Of a DNA stretch of 64,000 nucleotides, positions 1-6,754 are shown in pieces. The notes under the pieces are model-generated. The model searched no databases. It saw only the letters and a program-made list of their open reading frames with translations, and was not told where the DNA came from. The position numbers and the translations under genes were made by a program. The stretch spans positions 2,232,001 through 2,296,000 of the forward strand of contig CBDEVI010000002.1 in NCBI GenBank assembly GCA_965243625.1, given 5' to 3'. Every line of letters starts with the position of its first letter. The first letter of the stretch is position 1. The stretch comes from JAJECS01 sp965243625 (GTDB lineage: Bacteria > Chloroflexota > UBA11872).

Positions 1-2
1 TG

Positions 3-305
3 TTTGCGGCGACGGAGCCGGTATGGCTCACGCGGCCGGCGCCGTTCACGTTGTTCGCGGGGCTGCGCCCCACGGAAGCGCCGATCGTCGACGGCGATCG
101 GATCACCGTCCGCGTGGAATACGGCAAGATCTTCGACGGTCCCGGCGCCGACGACGACGAGACCGCGGCGCTGAAGGCCGGCGCGGTGTCGATCTGCGTC
201 ACCGACCCGTTCACGGCGGAGGTCATCAAGGATGACCCGTGGCCCGAGATTGCGCGGGCGTTTTCGCCCGTGGACAGGCCCGCGGCCGACGCGCCTGCCA
301 CGTGA
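3..305 (+). CDS. C-terminal fragment of an unidentified protein (cut by left edge)
   Basis: An open frame enters from the left edge and stops with TGA at 303-305. About 100 residues are visible, ending Asp/Ala/Pro-rich. The frame has no stop from base 3 onward and uses GC-rich third positions like its neighbours, so it is probably the end of a real gene whose start lies outside the window. I do not recognise a family; a stretch reading IVDGDRITVRVEYGKIFDG has alternating hydrophobic residues compatible with beta structure. An internal TTG at 51 could be called as a start, but the open frame continues upstream of it, so a longer protein is more likely. Confidence 0.5.
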   Translation, partial: FAATEPVWLTRPAPFTLFAGLRPTEAPIVDGDRITVRVEYGKIFDGPGADDDETAALKAGAVSICVTDPFTAEVIKDDPWPEIARAFSPVDRPAADAPAT

Positions 306-346
306 GGGGCGGCATATGAGTGCCCCGTGAGCGCGGCGGTGAGACT

Positions 347-430
347 GTCATTCCGAACGCAGTGAGGAATCTAGGGAGGTTGGTGCGTTTTCCCCGCCCC
401 TTAGATTCCTCGCCTGCGGCTCGGAATGAC
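347..430. repeat. Dispersed inverted repeat, family A copy 1
   Basis: Left arm GTCATTCCGAACGCAGTGAG begins at 347 and continues through GAATCTAG; the right arm (399-430) is its near reverse complement, ending CGGAATGAC. Together they can form a long imperfect hairpin around a GC-rich centre. The same arms recur at 5623-5704 and, as half copies, near 5829-5852 and 5931-5949. No coding role. The gap 306-611 holds this element and a family B cluster and nothing else I can support. Confidence 0.85.
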
Positions 431-484
431 CGGTGGGGCGGTTCGCAGTGACAGAGACGGTTGCTCGGCATTACGGCCGGGGGT

Positions 485-604
485 TATGGCGGGGTGGTTT
501 CCCGCTCCCCGCCTTCGCGGGGACAGGCTCCGCGGGAATGACGGAGGGGCTACGTAGTGGCCTCCTTGCGCGGGAATGACGGCTCTGTGGGAATGACGGA
601 GGGG
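485..604. repeat. Dispersed palindromic repeat, family B copy 1 (fragmented)
   Basis: Short units ending GCGGGAATGACGG occur three times (531-544, 569-582, 589-598), with inverted CCCGCCTTCGCGGGG-like segments between. A 16-base string, GGGAATGACGGAGGGG, is present identically at 534-549 and 589-604. The second copy runs directly into the ribosome binding site of the carboxypeptidase gene. Related copies lie at 10922-11045, 22859-23015 and 50758-50915. Confidence 0.8.
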
Positions 605-608
605 AGGA
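598..608 (+). promoter_or_regulatory. Shine-Dalgarno of the M32 carboxypeptidase gene, inside a repeat end
   Basis: Purine-rich GGAGGGGAGGA lies 3 bases before the ATG at 612, with AGGAG-like cores at usable spacing. The first part is the tail of a family B repeat (GGGAATGACGGAGGGG), so the translation signal seems to have been recruited from, or invaded by, the repeat. Confidence 0.6.
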
Positions 609-611
609 CTC

Positions 612-2120
612 ATGAGCTCCAAGCTTGACGAGCTGCGCCAGCGACTGCGTGAGGTCGGCGACTTGCGCGCGGCGGCGGCGGTGCTGCACTGGGACCAGAC
701 CACCTATATGCCGCCGAAGGGCGCGGCGTCCCGCGGGCGGCACATCGCCACGCTGGAACGTCTGGCCCATGCGGCGTTCACCGACGCCGCCATCGGCGCG
801 CTGCTCGACGACTTGCAGCCGCATGCGGACCGCTTGCCGCCGGAGCATCCCGACGCCGCGCTGATCCGCGTCACGCGGCGCGACTACGAGCGCGACGTGC
901 GCGTGCCGGCCGACTTCGCCGCCGCGCTCGAGGAGCACGCGGCGGCCTCGTACGCCGCCTGGATCAAGGCGCGGCCCGCCGACGACTTCGCGGCCGTTCG
1001 GACGGTGCTCGAGCGCACGCTCGAGCTCAGCCGGCAGCTAGCGAGCTACACGCCCAACGCGGAGCACGTGGCCGATCCCCTGATCGACCGACAGGATCCG
1101 GGCATGACCGCCGCCGAGATTTCGGGCCTCTTCGCGGAGCTGCGCGCGCGGTTGGTGCCGCTGCTGCAACGGATTAAGGCAGCGGCGGCAAACGACGATT
1201 CCGCCGTGCGCCAGCACTTCCCCATCAGCGCCCAGCGCGATTTCGCCCGCCGCGTGGTCGCGCTGATGGGCTTCGACTTTGACCGCGGTCGCATGGACGA
1301 CACGGCGCATCCCTTCATGACCACCTTCGCCTCGGACGACGTGCGCATCACCGTGCGGGCCGACGAGCACTTCCTGGGCGAGCACCTCTTCAGCGCCATG
1401 CACGAAGCCGGCCACGCGCTCTATGAGCTGGGCGTCGACCCCGCGTTCGAGGGCACGCCGCTTGGCGACGGCGCCTCCAACGGCATGCACGAGAGCCAGT
1501 CGCGGCTCTGGGAGAACTTCGTGGGGCGCGGGCTGGATTTCTGGGAGGGGCAGTACGCGCACTTGCAAGCGGCGTTCCCGCGGCAGCTTGGATCGGTTCC
1601 GCTGGACGTGTTCTACCCCGCGATCAACTACGTGCAGCCGTCGCTGATTCGCACCGACGCCGACGAGGTCACCTACAACCTGCACGTGATGTTGCGCTTC
1701 GACCTGGAGCTGGAGCTGCTCGACGGGCGGCTGGACGTGCGCGAGCTGCCCGAAACCTGGCGCGCGCGCTACGCCCGCGACCTGGGCGTCGAGCCGCCGG
1801 ACGACCGCGACGGCGTGCTGCAGGACGTGCATTGGTTCCACGGCACCATCGGCGGGGCCTTCCAGGGCTATACGCTTGGGAACCTCATCAGCGCCCAGGT
1901 ATTCGACGCGGCCCGTCAGGCGCTGCCGGACCTGCCCGACCGCATTCGCCGCGGCGACCTGACGACGCTGCACGACTGGCTGCGGCAGTCCATCTACCGC
2001 CACGGCCGCGTGTTCACGGCGGCCGAGCTGGTGCAGCGGGTGACGGGCGCGCCAATCGGCGTGGACGCCCTCATGGACCATTTGTCGCGGAAATACGGCG
2101 CGATTTACGGGTTGGCATAG
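612..2120 (+). CDS. Carboxypeptidase Taq-type metallocarboxypeptidase (M32)
   Basis: A 502-residue protein, the usual size of the M32 family, which removes C-terminal residues from peptides in the cytoplasm. The zinc motif HEAGH is at residues 264-268 and the conserved HESQSRLWE block begins at 293, supplying the third metal ligand region. The N-terminal third carries the family pattern around LHWDQTTYMP, and a YNLHVMLRFDLE block lies further on. ATG start at 612 has a strong purine-rich site just upstream. It stands alone, flanked by repeats upstream and a toxin-antitoxin pair downstream. No signal peptide. Family assignment is secure; substrate preference is not visible. Confidence 0.93.
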   Translation: MSSKLDELRQRLREVGDLRAAAAVLHWDQTTYMPPKGAASRGRHIATLERLAHAAFTDAAIGALLDDLQPHADRLPPEHPDAALIRVTRRDYERDVRVPADFAAALEEHAAASYAAWIKARPADDFAAVRTVLERTLELSRQLASYTPNAEHVADPLIDRQDPGMTAAEISGLFAELRARLVPLLQRIKAAAANDDSAVRQHFPISAQRDFARRVVALMGFDFDRGRMDDTAHPFMTTFASDDVRITVRADEHFLGEHLFSAMHEAGHALYELGVDPAFEGTPLGDGASNGMHESQSRLWENFVGRGLDFWEGQYAHLQAAFPRQLGSVPLDVFYPAINYVQPSLIRTDADEVTYNLHVMLRFDLELELLDGRLDVRELPETWRARYARDLGVEPPDDRDGVLQDVHWFHGTIGGAFQGYTLGNLISAQVFDAARQALPDLPDRIRRGDLTTLHDWLRQSIYRHGRVFTAAELVQRVTGAPIGVDALMDHLSRKYGAIYGLA

Positions 2121-2159
2121 CCGAACTTTGCCCGACTGCTTGGGCGACGTGTGGAATAA

Positions 2160-2182
2160 TTGACTGGTTATATTCACTGGTT
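2160..2182 (+). promoter_or_regulatory. Candidate operator/promoter direct repeats upstream of the antitoxin gene
   Basis: ACTGGTT occurs at 2163-2169 and again at 2176-2182, 13 bases apart, flanking a TATATT that could act as a -10 box. The pair sits immediately upstream of the antitoxin ATG at 2196. Autoregulated toxin-antitoxin operons often carry repeats at this place; here the assignment is inference only. Confidence 0.3.
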
Positions 2183-2195
2183 GAAACGGAAACTC

Positions 2196-2447
2196 ATGCG
2201 TGAAGTTGCGGCCACCGAGGCGAAGGCGCGGCTGGCGGAGTTGCTGCGCAGCGTCGAGCACGGCGAGTCGATCGCGATCACTCGCCATGGACGGCGCGTG
2301 GCGCACCTGATACCAGCCGAGGTACAGGAGCGCGCGGCGTTCAAGTCGGCGGTCGACCGCTTCCGGCGGCGTCGCGCCCGTTGGCCGCGCATTGAGATGT
2401 CCACCGCGGAAATCCTGGCTGCCCGCCACGAGGGCCACCGTTCGTGA
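2196..2447 (+). CDS. Phd/YefM-type antitoxin
   Basis: An 83-residue protein starting with ATG at 2196; the open frame extends to a TTG at 2160, but MREVAATEAKARLAELLRSV matches the family N terminus (short strand, then A-x-x-x-L-x-x-L-L helix, then a GESIAITRHGRRVAHLIP beta hairpin). This is the DNA-binding fold of Phd/YefM antitoxins. The basic C-terminal part would wrap the toxin. Its last 4 bases overlap the GTG of the PIN-domain gene, the classic coupled toxin-antitoxin layout. It likely represses its own promoter and neutralises the adjacent toxin. Confidence 0.85.
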   Translation: MREVAATEAKARLAELLRSVEHGESIAITRHGRRVAHLIPAEVQERAAFKSAVDRFRRRRARWPRIEMSTAEILAARHEGHRS

Positions 2448-2845
2448 CGGCGCTGATCTTGGACGCTTCCGTGGCTTCGGCCTGGGTCTTGGATGACGAG
2501 CGTGAGCCGCGCGCGGACGCCGCGCTCGCGCTGCTTGAGGAGCGCGGCGGTCTGGTCCCGCAGCTCTGGCACCTCGAGGTGCGCAACGTGCTGCTGACGG
2601 CCGAGCGGAGAGGCCGCATCGCCGCGGATCCAGTGAATGACCGGCTGGCGGAGCTGGCGGAGCTGCCGATCCAGACTGCCGCGGAGCCGGACCTCAATGA
2701 TGTGCTCGCCCTCGCTCGGGCCCATCGCCTGTCGGTGTACGACGCCGTGTATCTGGCCCTCGCGCGACGACACGATGCGCCGCTGGCCACGCTGGACGCC
2801 GCGTTGGCTAGCGCAGCGGAAGCGGCGGATGTGCCGTCGGTCTGA
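2444..2845 (+). CDS. VapC-type PIN-domain ribonuclease toxin
   Basis: A 133-residue PIN domain. The acidic residues expected to bind Mg2+ are visible: D7 in LILDAS, E45 in WHLEVRN, D100 in SVYDAVYLALA and D118 in LATLDAAL. VapC toxins cleave tRNA or rRNA when freed from their antitoxin. It starts with GTG at 2444, overlapping the antitoxin stop by 4 bases, so translation is coupled. With the full catalytic set it should be active. VapB partners vary in fold; pairing of PIN toxins with Phd-like antitoxins is common. Confidence 0.88.
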   Translation: MTALILDASVASAWVLDDEREPRADAALALLEERGGLVPQLWHLEVRNVLLTAERRGRIAADPVNDRLAELAELPIQTAAEPDLNDVLALARAHRLSVYDAVYLALARRHDAPLATLDAALASAAEAADVPSV

Positions 2846-2968
2846 CTCAAGGCAATCCGCGCCGGCGCCTGACATCCCGCACTTACCGGACCGCGCAGAA
2901 GTGGCCGCAAGGGGGTCGACGCACGACGAGTCTTGACTACCTCGCCGCCCGCGCTCACCATCGGGTAC

Positions 2969-2975
2969 AAGGAGG
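2969..2975 (+). promoter_or_regulatory. Strong Shine-Dalgarno of the amidohydrolase gene
   Basis: AAGGAGG, a full anti-16S complement, lies 6 bases before the ATG at 2982 and fixes that start. A TTGACT at 2933-2938 could be a -35 box, but no convincing -10 follows at the right spacing. Confidence 0.7.
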
Positions 2976-2981
2976 CCCGCC

Positions 2982-4091
2982 ATGGTCACCACCGCGCTGC
3001 CTGAAGCCGACGTCCGCACTGAATCCGAAGCCAAGACGCAACTCAAGCTCATCGACGCCGACGTCCACAACTACGTCAACTCGATCGACGAGCTGCTGCC
3101 GTTCCTGGCGACGCGCTGGCATGCCTACATCGAGCAATCGGGATTCGAGGCGCCGGGGGGCAACATTTACCCGCGCCTCTACGAGAATGCGGCGCGCCGC
3201 GACTCGTTCCCGCCCAGCGGCTGCCTGCCCGGCGGCGATCCGGACTTCGCCCGCGACCAGCTCCTGGACGGCTGGGGCATCGACGCCGCGATTCTGAATC
3301 CGCTGTATGTCGCGTCGTCGCTGCGCAACCTCGATTTCGCCAACGACCTCTCGCGCGCGGTGAATGAGCTGACGGCCGCGCGCTGGCTGGACCACGACCC
3401 CCGCTGGCGTGGCTCGATCGTCGTCAACGTCGAGGACCCCGACGCGGCCGCCGCCGAGATCCGCCGCGCCGGTCGGGACCCGCGATTCGTCCAGGTGCTC
3501 CTGATCGTCCGCGCCGTTGAGCCCTATGGCCGGCGGCGGTACCGTCCCATCCTCGCCGCGGCCTGCGACATGGGCCTGCCGCTGGGGATTCACTTCGGCG
3601 GCAACCCCGGACCCATCACCGCCACCGGCTGGCCGTCGTTCTACATCGAGGACCACACGGGAATGCCGCAGGCTTTCGAGGCCCAGGTGCTCAGCCTGGT
3701 GGCCGAGGGCGTATTCGAGAGCTTTCCCGACCTGCGCGTGGCGTTGGTCGAGGGCGGCTTCGCCTGGCTGCCGGCACTGATGTGGCGCTTCGACAAGAAC
3801 TACAAGGGGCTGCGGGACGAGGTCCCCTGGCTCAAGAAGCTGCCGAGCGAGTACATCCGCGAACACTTCCGGGCCACCACGCAGCCCATGGAGGAGCCGG
3901 AGGACCCGCGCCACCTGCTGCAGATCATGGACATGATCGGGCGCGACGATTTCCTCATGTTCGCCACCGACTACCCGCACTGGGACTTCGACGCGCCCGA
4001 TCGCGCGGTGCCGTCCATCGTTCCGGACGACGTGCGCGAGGGGATCATGTCCGGCAACGCGGCGGCGTTCTATGACTTCGACCGCGCATGA
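2982..4091 (+). CDS. Amidohydrolase family protein (amidohydrolase 2 / ACMSD-like)
   Basis: A 369-residue TIM-barrel metal hydrolase. The first-strand metal motif DADVH is at residues 25-29, a second histidine lies in GIHFGGNPG, and the late catalytic aspartate in FATDYPHWD. This subfamily includes decarboxylases and C-C or lactone hydrolases acting on ring-cleavage products; the exact substrate cannot be read. The ATG is fixed by a perfect ribosome binding site. The downstream Rieske gene overlaps its end by 20 bases, so the two are probably co-translated, suggesting an oxygenase-linked pathway, though the Rieske protein could equally be a general ferredoxin. Confidence 0.85.
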   Translation: MVTTALPEADVRTESEAKTQLKLIDADVHNYVNSIDELLPFLATRWHAYIEQSGFEAPGGNIYPRLYENAARRDSFPPSGCLPGGDPDFARDQLLDGWGIDAAILNPLYVASSLRNLDFANDLSRAVNELTAARWLDHDPRWRGSIVVNVEDPDAAAAEIRRAGRDPRFVQVLLIVRAVEPYGRRRYRPILAAACDMGLPLGIHFGGNPGPITATGWPSFYIEDHTGMPQAFEAQVLSLVAEGVFESFPDLRVALVEGGFAWLPALMWRFDKNYKGLRDEVPWLKKLPSEYIREHFRATTQPMEEPEDPRHLLQIMDMIGRDDFLMFATDYPHWDFDAPDRAVPSIVPDDVREGIMSGNAAAFYDFDRA

Positions 4092-4437
4092 CGTGGGGGC
4101 GCTCGCCGACTTTGGCGAGCGCCGCGCGCGCCGCGTGCAAGTCGGTCGGCATACCATCGTGGTGGTGCGCTGGGGCGACGAGGTCTACGCCCTGCGCGAC
4201 ACCTGCGCCCACCAGGGCGCGCGCCTGTCGGGCGGCACGCTGGGGCACCACGTGACCGCCGCCACGGCCGGCGCGCCCATCGTGCTCGACCCGGACTCAC
4301 GCGTGCTCCGCTGTCCCTGGCATGGCTGGCAATACGACCTGTGCACCGGCCGCTCGCTGCACGCGTCCGAGCGCGCCCGCGTGAGGACCTACCCCGCTCG
4401 CGTCGCCGATGGCCGCGTCTACGTGGACCTCGGCTAG
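4072..4437 (+). CDS. Rieske [2Fe-2S] ferredoxin-like protein
   Basis: A 121-residue single-domain Rieske protein. Cluster ligands are C45 and H47 in TCAHQGARL, and C81 and H84 in CPWHGWQYDL. This C-x-H / C-x2-H pattern binds a 2Fe-2S cluster for electron transfer to oxygenases. No membrane helix or signal peptide, so it is cytoplasmic. The ATG at 4072 overlaps the amidohydrolase gene by 20 bases; an in-frame GTG at 4093 just after that stop is an alternative start. About 20 extra residues (GTLGHHVTAATAGAPIVLDP region) lie between the ligand pairs. No oxygenase large subunit is nearby. Confidence 0.85.
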   Translation: MTSTAHDVGALADFGERRARRVQVGRHTIVVVRWGDEVYALRDTCAHQGARLSGGTLGHHVTAATAGAPIVLDPDSRVLRCPWHGWQYDLCTGRSLHASERARVRTYPARVADGRVYVDLG

Positions 4438-5578
4438 CACGGACGCCGCGGTGGAGGCGGCCGTCGCCGCGATTCGATCGTCGCGAGCCATGGTGGCGCT
4501 GGCGATCGCCGGCGGGGGATCGGGCGTCATCCCGCGCCTGCTGACCCGTCCCGGCGCCTCGCGCACGGTGTTGGAGGCGCAGGTGCCCTATGGTCGCCGC
4601 GCGCTGACGGAGTTGCTTGGGGCGGAGCCGGGTTCGCGCTGCTCGGCGGAAAGCTCGCGCGAGCTGGCGCAGGCCATGTATCGGCGGGCGCTGCGGCTGC
4701 GTGAGACTTCCCAATTGCCGGTGCTGGGGCTCGGCGCCACCGCCGCCCTGGTCACCGACCGCGAGCGCAAGGGCTCCCATCGCGTTCACGTGGCCGTCGT
4801 CGACGGCTTTCAGTCCTGGGAAGCAACGGTTCATCTGCGCAAGAACGCCCGCACGCGCGCGGAGGAGGAGGCGGTTGCCGAGCACGCCATTCTCCGCGCC
4901 CTGGCAGAGGCCATGGTCGGCGGAGAGGCGGATGCCGTCGTTGGCTCGGATGAACGCCTGGGCATCGAAACGGTCCCGCTGGCTCATGTCGTCGACGTTA
5001 TCGCGGGCGGCGAGCAGCCCTGGGCCACGGCCGATGCCGCCGGCCGCGTGCGCGCCGGCGGACCGTTGCCCGGCGCCGTAGTGCCCGGGTCGTTCAATCC
5101 GCTGCACGAGGGCCACGCCGCGCTGCTGGAGGCCGCCCGCCGCCGCACGACGGGGCAGGCGGTCTACGAGATCTCCATCACGAACGTCGACAAGCCGGCG
5201 CTCACCGCCGCCGAGCTCGACGCGCGGCTCCCGCAGTTTCGCGGTCGAGCGCCGGTGGTGCTCACGCGCGCGCCTACCTTCGTCGAAAAGGCCCGCCTGC
5301 TGCCCGGCACGGCGTTTGCGGTGGGCGCGGATACCGCGGCCCGCATCCTGGAGCCCCGCTACTACGGCGGCGCGGAGGCGCTGGCGCAGGCCTTGACGGA
5401 GCTGCGTGAGCTGGGCGCGCGCTTTTGCGTGGCCGAGCGGCGCGTGGGCGAACGGCTCTTGCAGCTCGACGACCTGAGGGTGCCGCGGTCCGCCGCCGAA
5501 GTGTTCGAGGCCATTCCCGCCGCGGAGGTTGGGGTGGACATTTCGTCGACCGAGCTGCGCGAGCGGGGTGGGGTCTAG
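4409..5578 (+). CDS. Two-domain NMN-deamidase-like (CinA C-terminal) / NaMN adenylyltransferase-like fusion
   Basis: A 389-residue protein with two recognisable halves. Residues ~13-195 resemble the CinA C-terminal/PncC domain, which deamidates NMN: PGASRTVLEAQVPYG (48-62) and GLGATAALVTDRERKGSHR (107-125) match its conserved blocks, although the usual A-E-S-C-T-G-G loop reads AIAGGGSG. Residues ~222-389 are a nucleotidyltransferase fold with PGSFNPLHEGH (226-236, a T/H-x-G-H motif) and ISSTELR (378-384), the two signatures of NMN/NaMN adenylyltransferases. The protein could take NMN to NaMN to NaAD; that is inference. Similar fusions exist in plants (At2g01220-like). The start overlaps the Rieske gene by 29 bases; a GTG at 4451 is an alternative. 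Confidence 0.75.
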   Translation: MAASTWTSASTDAAVEAAVAAIRSSRAMVALAIAGGGSGVIPRLLTRPGASRTVLEAQVPYGRRALTELLGAEPGSRCSAESSRELAQAMYRRALRLRETSQLPVLGLGATAALVTDRERKGSHRVHVAVVDGFQSWEATVHLRKNARTRAEEEAVAEHAILRALAEAMVGGEADAVVGSDERLGIETVPLAHVVDVIAGGEQPWATADAAGRVRAGGPLPGAVVPGSFNPLHEGHAALLEAARRRTTGQAVYEISITNVDKPALTAAELDARLPQFRGRAPVVLTRAPTFVEKARLLPGTAFAVGADTAARILEPRYYGGAEALAQALTELRELGARFCVAERRVGERLLQLDDLRVPRSAAEVFEAIPAAEVGVDISSTELRERGGV

Positions 5579-5622
5579 CCGCCTCGGTGGTGGCCGTTGA
5601 GAAGTTCGAGTCGTCTCAATCT

Positions 5623-5704
5623 GTCATTCCGAACGCAGTGAGGAATCTAAGGACGCTGAGCCTGTTCCGTGGCCCCTTAGATTTCTCGCTGCGCTCGAAA
5701 TGAC
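5623..5704. repeat. Dispersed inverted repeat, family A copy 2 (most complete)
   Basis: Left arm GTCATTCCGAACGCAGTGAG at 5623 continues GAATCTAAGG to 5652; right arm CCTTAGATTTCTCGCTGCGC at 5675 continues to TCGAAATGAC at 5704. The arms are near-perfect reverse complements separated by about 22 bases, giving a ~30-bp stem. It lies 45 bases after the end of the fusion gene and could act in 3' end formation. Confidence 0.88.
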
Positions 5705-5767
5705 ATTAGGGAGCCCCGGAACAGGCGGCACATCTCCGCGGGCATCGACGCTACCTCCGTTCGTCAA

Positions 5768-5852
5768 CCCCTTCGACAAGCTCAGGGCGAACGGAGTGGG
5801 GACAAGGTGCACGGCCCTGGCCCCATCGATTTCTCGCCTCGCTCGAAATGAC
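5768..5852. repeat. Family A half copy with an adjacent common dispersed motif
   Basis: ATTTCTCGCCTCGCTCGAAATGAC at 5829-5852 is the right arm of family A without its partner arm. Upstream, CCTTCGACAAGCTCAGGGCG (about 5769-5790) is a motif I recognise as a widespread dispersed sequence in bacterial genomes. A lone left-arm piece, GTCATTTCGAACACAGAGG, follows at 5931-5949. The whole gap 5579-6008 is repeat debris; I see no gene in it. Confidence 0.6.
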
Positions 5853-6008
5853 ACCGGTGGGTCAAAACGACTTTGGTGGGTTGGGGTCGGTTGCGCGTGA
5901 ACTCAAGGGTCATACCAAACCGTCCGACATGTCATTTCGAACACAGAGGCAGCCCGCCACCGGGTACCATCGGCCATCCGCGCCTTTGCCGTTGCGACCT
6001 GGGGGACC

Positions 6009-6674
6009 GTGGCCGCCGACAACGTCCGTCCCCCGCCGCCGCCCGAGTACGCCACGTTGCGTCGTCCCGCCCGCACCCGCGATTCCGGTCCGCGCGTCGT
6101 CGTGCGACCCGGCACGGCCTCCGATTGGGCGGCGTGCTGGGCCATGGACGTGTCCTACGAGACCGACCACGTGTGGCAACTGCAGGCGAGCGCCCAGTCC
6201 GACGTGTCGATGGTCGGCTTCGTGCAGGTGCGACTTCCCCGCACCATCACCCTGCGCGATCCGCTTTGGGGCGGGTCGGCCGATCCGCCGCAGCCGGAGC
6301 GGGGATCCCTGATCGTGGCCGAGGCCGGCGGGGGCGTCGATGGCTTCGCGCTTGTCGTGCCTGACGCGCCGCGTGACGTGGACACCCTCTGGATGTTGGC
6401 GGTTCGCCAGCGCGCCCGCCGGGGCGGTCTGGGTGCGCGTCTGGCGCGGGCGGCGGTCGAGGCGGCTCGTGCAAGTGGCCGCCGCGCCCTGTGCGCCACT
6501 GTGCAAGCCCGCAATTTTCCCGCCATTCGCACGCTCCAGGCAGCGGGATTCGTGCTCACGGGCTACGACGAGCAGTACTACCCCTCGAACGACGTGGGCC
6601 TGCGCTTTGCCCACCGCCTGACGGCCAATGGCGCCGGTCGCCGCGCGGGGAATCGGCCGCCAGGGACCCGATAG
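6009..6674 (+). CDS. GNAT family N-acetyltransferase
   Basis: A 221-residue protein whose residues ~37-200 show the GNAT fold: an N-terminal VVVRPGTASDWAACWAMD block, a beta strand LWMLAVRQRARRGGLGARLA with the R/Q-x-x-G-x-G/A acetyl-CoA loop, and NFPAIRTLQAAGFVLTGY, the standard GNAT C-terminal signature. It transfers an acetyl group to an unknown acceptor. The start is GTG at 6009; the first ~30 residues are Pro/Arg-rich and may be untranslated if a later start is used. It stands between a repeat field and the threonine genes, probably as its own unit. Confidence 0.8.
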   Translation: MAADNVRPPPPPEYATLRRPARTRDSGPRVVVRPGTASDWAACWAMDVSYETDHVWQLQASAQSDVSMVGFVQVRLPRTITLRDPLWGGSADPPQPERGSLIVAEAGGGVDGFALVVPDAPRDVDTLWMLAVRQRARRGGLGARLARAAVEAARASGRRALCATVQARNFPAIRTLQAAGFVLTGYDEQYYPSNDVGLRFAHRLTANGAGRRAGNRPPGTR

Positions 6675-6754
6675 CACGCCCAGCGCTGTACCTGGCGGGT
6701 ATTCTGCCCCTTGCCGCCTCCCGTCTGGGTGGTGCGGGCTAGGGTGAGCCACGA

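Noticed and set aside
5848..6364. Small plus-strand open frames in the repeat field
   Set aside because: They run through repeat arms and the acetyltransferase in other frames and have no ribosome binding site.
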